DNA from: RFXV01 sp038150465
Lineage (GTDB): Bacteria; Bacteroidota; Bacteroidia; Flavobacteriales; Schleiferiaceae
Direction of reading: 5' to 3'
Length of the DNA: 64,000 bases
Assembly (NCBI GenBank): GCA_038150465.1
Contig: JAYOTP010000008.1
Coordinates: 15,618 to 79,617, forward strand
Part shown: piece by piece, positions 61,484 to 64,000 of the stretch
Layout: each line of letters begins with the position of its first letter
How positions within the stretch are numbered: the first letter of the stretch is position 1
The notes under the pieces: model-generated
Seen by the model: the letters and a program-made list of their open reading frames with translations, nothing else
What the model was told of the DNA's origin: nothing
Databases searched by the model: none
Translations under genes and position numbers: made by a program

Positions 61484-61774
61484 ATGACAAAAGCAGAGAT
61501 CGTCAATAAGATATCCGATAAGTCAGGAATGGAGCGGGCCGATGTACAGGCCGTAGTGGAATCCTTCATGAAGGAAGTCAAGGGCTCTTTGGAAGCTGGA
61601 GAACCCGTATATCTCAGGGGTTTTGGCAGTTTCATCGTTAAGAAGCGTGCCGAGAAAACCGGTCGGAACATTTCAAAGAACACGACCATCATCATACCCG
61701 AGCACTTCATTCCCGCCTTCAAACCTGCCAAGACCTTCATGGAGAATGTCAAGAGCAAAGTGAAGAAAGGCTGA
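61484..61774 (+). CDS. HU/IHF-family DNA-binding protein
   Basis: A 96-residue nucleoid protein. It has the two N-terminal helices (TKAEIVNKISDKSGM, VQAVVESFMKEV), the GFGSFIVKKRAEKTGRN beta-arm with NISKNTTIIIPEH in place of the canonical RNP loop, and a C-terminal PAFKPAKTFMENV helix. It bends DNA as a homo- or heterodimer. The tip of the arm lacks the exact RNPxTG motif, having RNISKNTTI, so intercalation may use a different residue. It is followed after 4 bases by a TPR gene with a TTG start. Confidence 0.95.
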   Translation: MTKAEIVNKISDKSGMERADVQAVVESFMKEVKGSLEAGEPVYLRGFGSFIVKKRAEKTGRNISKNTTIIIPEHFIPAFKPAKTFMENVKSKVKKG

Positions 61775-61778
61775 ATCA

Positions 61779-62273
61779 TTGAAGAAAGAGGGCTACATAG
61801 TCATCAGCCTGGCAGCACTCATCGCCGCTGCGGCCTACTTCTCCCCCAGAAGCAGTTCCAAGGATGAGGCCGTCGGCCATGTGCATTCAGACGCTCCTCT
61901 GCAGGAAGCGGACAGTCTGGAGGTCATGGTGCAAGAGGCTGTGGCCCTGATGCAGGAGGGCGGCCCTCCTATGCAAGCCATCGGCATGTTGCGAAAAGTG
62001 GTAGAGATCGAACCGGAACAGGCTTCGGCCAATTTCTATCTCGGCTACTATTCGATCATGTCCGGCCAATATGAAAAAGCCGTCGGTCGTTTGGAGACCG
62101 TACTTCGGGTGTATCCCGACAATTCAGATGCTCATTTTCTCATGGCGCAAGCCCAAAATGGCATCGGTGACCGAGAAAAAGCGATCACTTTTCTGAATTC
62201 GTGTCTGGAACTCGGACCCACCCAAGAAACCAAAAGAGGAGCGGAGATCCTCCTCGCAGAACTGAATAATTAA
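61779..62273 (+). CDS. membrane-anchored TPR protein
   Basis: The 164-residue product has an uncleaved-looking N-terminal membrane helix (YIVISLAALIAAAAYF) and three TPR-like units (AIGMLRKVVEIEPEQASANFYLGYY in pattern, then QYEKAVGRLETVL and REKAITFLNSCLEL). It starts with TTG at 61779, 4 bases after the HU stop; no ATG is available before the helix. Function unknown; a periplasmic scaffold is likely. It is probably co-transcribed with HU and the small basic protein gene. Confidence 0.8.
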   Translation: MKKEGYIVISLAALIAAAAYFSPRSSSKDEAVGHVHSDAPLQEADSLEVMVQEAVALMQEGGPPMQAIGMLRKVVEIEPEQASANFYLGYYSIMSGQYEKAVGRLETVLRVYPDNSDAHFLMAQAQNGIGDREKAITFLNSCLELGPTQETKRGAEILLAELNN

Positions 62274-62289
62274 TTAAAACCCCCAGGTC

Positions 62290-62379
62290 ATGCCTAGTGG
62301 AAAAAAACGGAAAAGACATAAGATGTCCACGCACAAGCGCAAAAAGCGTTTGCGCAAGAACCGCCACAAGAAGAAGTGA
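62290..62379 (+). CDS. 29-residue very basic protein, AURKAIP1/COX24-like (bS22-type)
   Basis: A tiny gene between the TPR protein and RNase E/G. The product starts MPSGKKRKRHKMSTHKRKKR and ends RKNRHKKK; about 60 percent of residues are Lys, Arg or His. This matches the short AURKAIP1/COX24-domain family common in Bacteroidota, which includes mycobacterial ribosomal protein bS22. A ribosomal small-subunit role is therefore likely but inferred. Start ATG and stop TGA are unambiguous. It lies 16 bases after the TPR stop, consistent with the same transcript. Confidence 0.85.
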   Translation: MPSGKKRKRHKMSTHKRKKRLRKNRHKKK

Positions 62380-62400
62380 TCTTCTTGACATATCGCTGAT

Positions 62401-62426
62401 CCGCTGATGCCCCCCAGCATCTGCGG
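62401..62426 (+). other. hairpin in RNase E/G leader
   Basis: CCGC-t-GATGC pairs with GCATC-t-GCGG around a 7- to 8-base C-rich loop, 63 bases before the RNase ATG. No strong T-run follows, so attenuation or autoregulatory RNA processing fits better than simple termination. Confidence 0.4.
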
Positions 62427-62489
62427 AGCAGTTTAATCTGTCCAACGCATCGGGCCATTCCCGGGGCCTTGGACGCAATACGCATCCAT

Positions 62490-64000
62490 ATGAATACGGA
62501 GTTGTACATCAGCTCACGGATGCGCGATCAGACAGATATTGCCATTCTTCGCGAAGGAAAACTGGTGGAGTTGCACAGCGACTCCAACGACGAAGAGGGT
62601 TTCAATGTAGGCGACCTGTATATCGCCAAAGTCAAAAAACTGGTTCCCAGTCTGAACGCCGCATTTGTGGACGTGGGGTATGAGAAAGACGCATTTCTCC
62701 ACTACCACGACCTTGGACCCCAGGTCCATTCCTTGAATAAATTCCTGACCCGCACGCAAAAGGGCAAGCAGCAATGGCAGCTGCAGGATTTCAGCAAGGA
62801 GCCCGATATCGATAAAGACGGTCGGATCGAAGACATATTGAAGACCAACCAGCGTGTCCTGGTGCAGATCGCCAAAGAACCGATCTCCAACAAAGGGCCG
62901 AGGATCACCTCGGAGATCTCTTTGGCTGGGCGCTTTCTGGTTCTGGTACCCTTTTCCAACCGCGTATCGGTGAGTCAGAAGATCTCATCGAGCGAGGAAA
63001 AGGCCCGACTGAAAAAAGCAGTGGATCCCATCCGACCTCAGGGATTCGGGATCATCCTCCGCACAGTGGCAGAAGGCAAAGAGTCCAAGGATCTCGAGGC
63101 CGATCTGCGCAATCTTTTGAAGCGCTGGAAGTCCATGCACCGCGGCATCAATGGGGCACGTCCTCCTCAGTGCATCCATCGCGATCTGAACCGTTCTACA
63201 GCTTTGCTTCGCGATCTGTTGAACGACAGCTTCACGGCAGTGCATACCGACTCAGAAGACGTGGAACAAAGCCTTAGGGGCTACCTCGAATCGGTGGATC
63301 CGGAGAAAGCCAAAATGGTGCGCCTATATAACGGGAAAGCACCACTTTTTGAAAACTTTGGTGTCGAACGGCAGATCAAGACCTCTTTTGGAAAGAATGT
63401 GCCTTTTGCCCAAGGCGCATACCTGATCATTGAGCATACGGAAGCCATGCACGTGATCGATGTGAACAGCGGCAACCGCAAGAGTACAGGAGAGAGCCAG
63501 GAAGACAATGCCTTGGACGTGAACATGCGGGCCGCCGAAGAGATCGCTCGTCAGTTGCGTCTGCGCGACATGGGCGGCATCATCGTGGTGGACTTCATCG
63601 ACCTGCACAAAGGCGAGAACCGGAAGGCCCTGTTCGACAAGCTGAAGGAAGAGATGAAGATCGATCGGGCCAAGCACAAGATCCTGCCGCCTTCCCGCTT
63701 CGGTTTGGTGGAGATCACCCGTCAGCGCGTTCGGCCTGCCCTGAAGATCGAAACACGTGAGCAGGATCCAGAGGGGAAGGGCACCATCGAAGCGCCTATT
63801 ACCATCATTTCAGAGATCGAGACGCGTTTGGGTATGATCGCCAAGCAGGAGCGCATCAAAACGCTTTATCTGCACGTTCACCCATTCGTGGCGTCTTACA
63901 TCAATCAGGGGCTGTTTCGCAACCTGAGAAAAACCTGGTCGAAGCAGTTCCGACTCAAGCTGAAAGTGATCTCCCGCGATTCCTTTTCGATCATGGAGTT
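62490..64000 (+). CDS. rng: ribonuclease E/G, 3' end outside window
   Basis: An endoribonuclease of the RNase E/G family for rRNA processing and mRNA turnover. The first 503 residues are visible: an S1 RNA-binding domain (about 36-135, GDLYIAKVKKLVPSLNAAFVDVGYEKDAFLH), the 5' sensor and RNase H-like parts (IHRDLNRSTALLRD), and the DNase I-like site with metal-binding Asp residues in HVIDVNSGNRKS and IIVVDFIDL. The lack of a visible long C-terminal scaffold so far and the overall size suggest RNase G type. It continues past base 64000, probably by a short distance. Confidence 0.93.
   Translation, partial: MNTELYISSRMRDQTDIAILREGKLVELHSDSNDEEGFNVGDLYIAKVKKLVPSLNAAFVDVGYEKDAFLHYHDLGPQVHSLNKFLTRTQKGKQQWQLQDFSKEPDIDKDGRIEDILKTNQRVLVQIAKEPISNKGPRITSEISLAGRFLVLVPFSNRVSVSQKISSSEEKARLKKAVDPIRPQGFGIILRTVAEGKESKDLEADLRNLLKRWKSMHRGINGARPPQCIHRDLNRSTALLRDLLNDSFTAVHTDSEDVEQSLRGYLESVDPEKAKMVRLYNGKAPLFENFGVERQIKTSFGKNVPFAQGAYLIIEHTEAMHVIDVNSGNRKSTGESQEDNALDVNMRAAEEIARQLRLRDMGGIIVVDFIDLHKGENRKALFDKLKEEMKIDRAKHKILPPSRFGLVEITRQRVRPALKIETREQDPEGKGTIEAPITIISEIETRLGMIAKQERIKTLYLHVHPFVASYINQGLFRNLRKTWSKQFRLKLKVISRDSFSIME

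Noticed and set aside
1..64000. Mobile elements, prophage, CRISPR, toxin-antitoxin or defence systems, tRNA genes
   Set aside because: Read by eye, no transposase, integrase, direct-repeat array, defence gene or cloverleaf was found; gene order and codon style look uniformly chromosomal.

Overview
The window is a gene-dense stretch of a Bacteroidota chromosome, most like the gliding/type IX secretion (T9SS) lineages around Flavobacteriales. The evidence is a porP/sprF-like gene followed by gldK, gldL, gldM and gldN, two proteins with C-terminal T9SS sorting domains, a TonB-dependent receptor, an M16/S9/S41 peptidase set, and promoters of the Bacteroidota type (TAnnTTTG -7 box, TTTG/TTG near -33). 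Three runs of exactly 100 N (29519-29618, 53254-53353, 60706-60805) show it is a scaffold. I see no tRNA, rRNA, CRISPR array, insertion sequence, integrase or prophage. No gene-free stretch exceeds about 150 bases, so the region reads as core genome rather than an accessory island.

Layout. 1-8.3 kb: UMP kinase end, TonB receptor, SDR, dprA, gdhA, membrane glycosyltransferase. 8.4-12.8 kb: small secreted protein, then a minus-strand set of JmjC-type cupin, Rrf2 regulator and Lhr-type helicase. 12.9-15.2 kb: DMT permease plus ALDH8-like dehydrogenase. 15.3-20.6 kb: a tightly overlapping minus-strand operon miaB, small secreted protein, sigma-54 activator, lptE, acidic TPR protein, secG. 20.7-29.7 kb: topA, an arginase-fold protein with a broken metal site, then porP-like and gldKLMN. 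29.8-35 kb: FAD oxidoreductase, DUF983, ABC-F ATPase, M16 peptidase, O-methyltransferase. 35-40.6 kb: five-gene nucleotide-sugar operon (aminotransferase, UDP-glucose dehydrogenase, UDP-xylose synthase, GalE-like epimerase, RmlB-like dehydratase). 40.6-48.6 kb: barrel-like protein, Kdo transferase, lipoprotein oligopeptidase, dienoyl-CoA reductase-like SDR, GDPD lipoprotein, TPR lipoprotein, recA. 48.8-60.5 kb: a T9SS cargo protein, a DCC1 protein, and a giant secreted GH13 amylase-like enzyme with nine tandem modules, preceded by an S41 lipoprotein, a barrel-like protein and a DUF2141 protein. 60.5-64 kb: mutY (gapped), HU, TPR protein, a 29-residue basic protein and the start of RNase E/G.

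Together the genes describe an envelope-centred genome segment: LPS building and transport (waaA, lptE), protein export (secG, then T9SS), extracellular glycan breakdown and surface polysaccharide precursors. The most notable items are the amylase, which is one gene split only by an assembly gap whose missing piece can be predicted from its own repeats; the arginase-like pseudoenzyme wedged between topA and the T9SS genes; an orphan sigma-54 activator inside the miaB-secG operon; and start codons that sit directly on promoter boxes or terminators.
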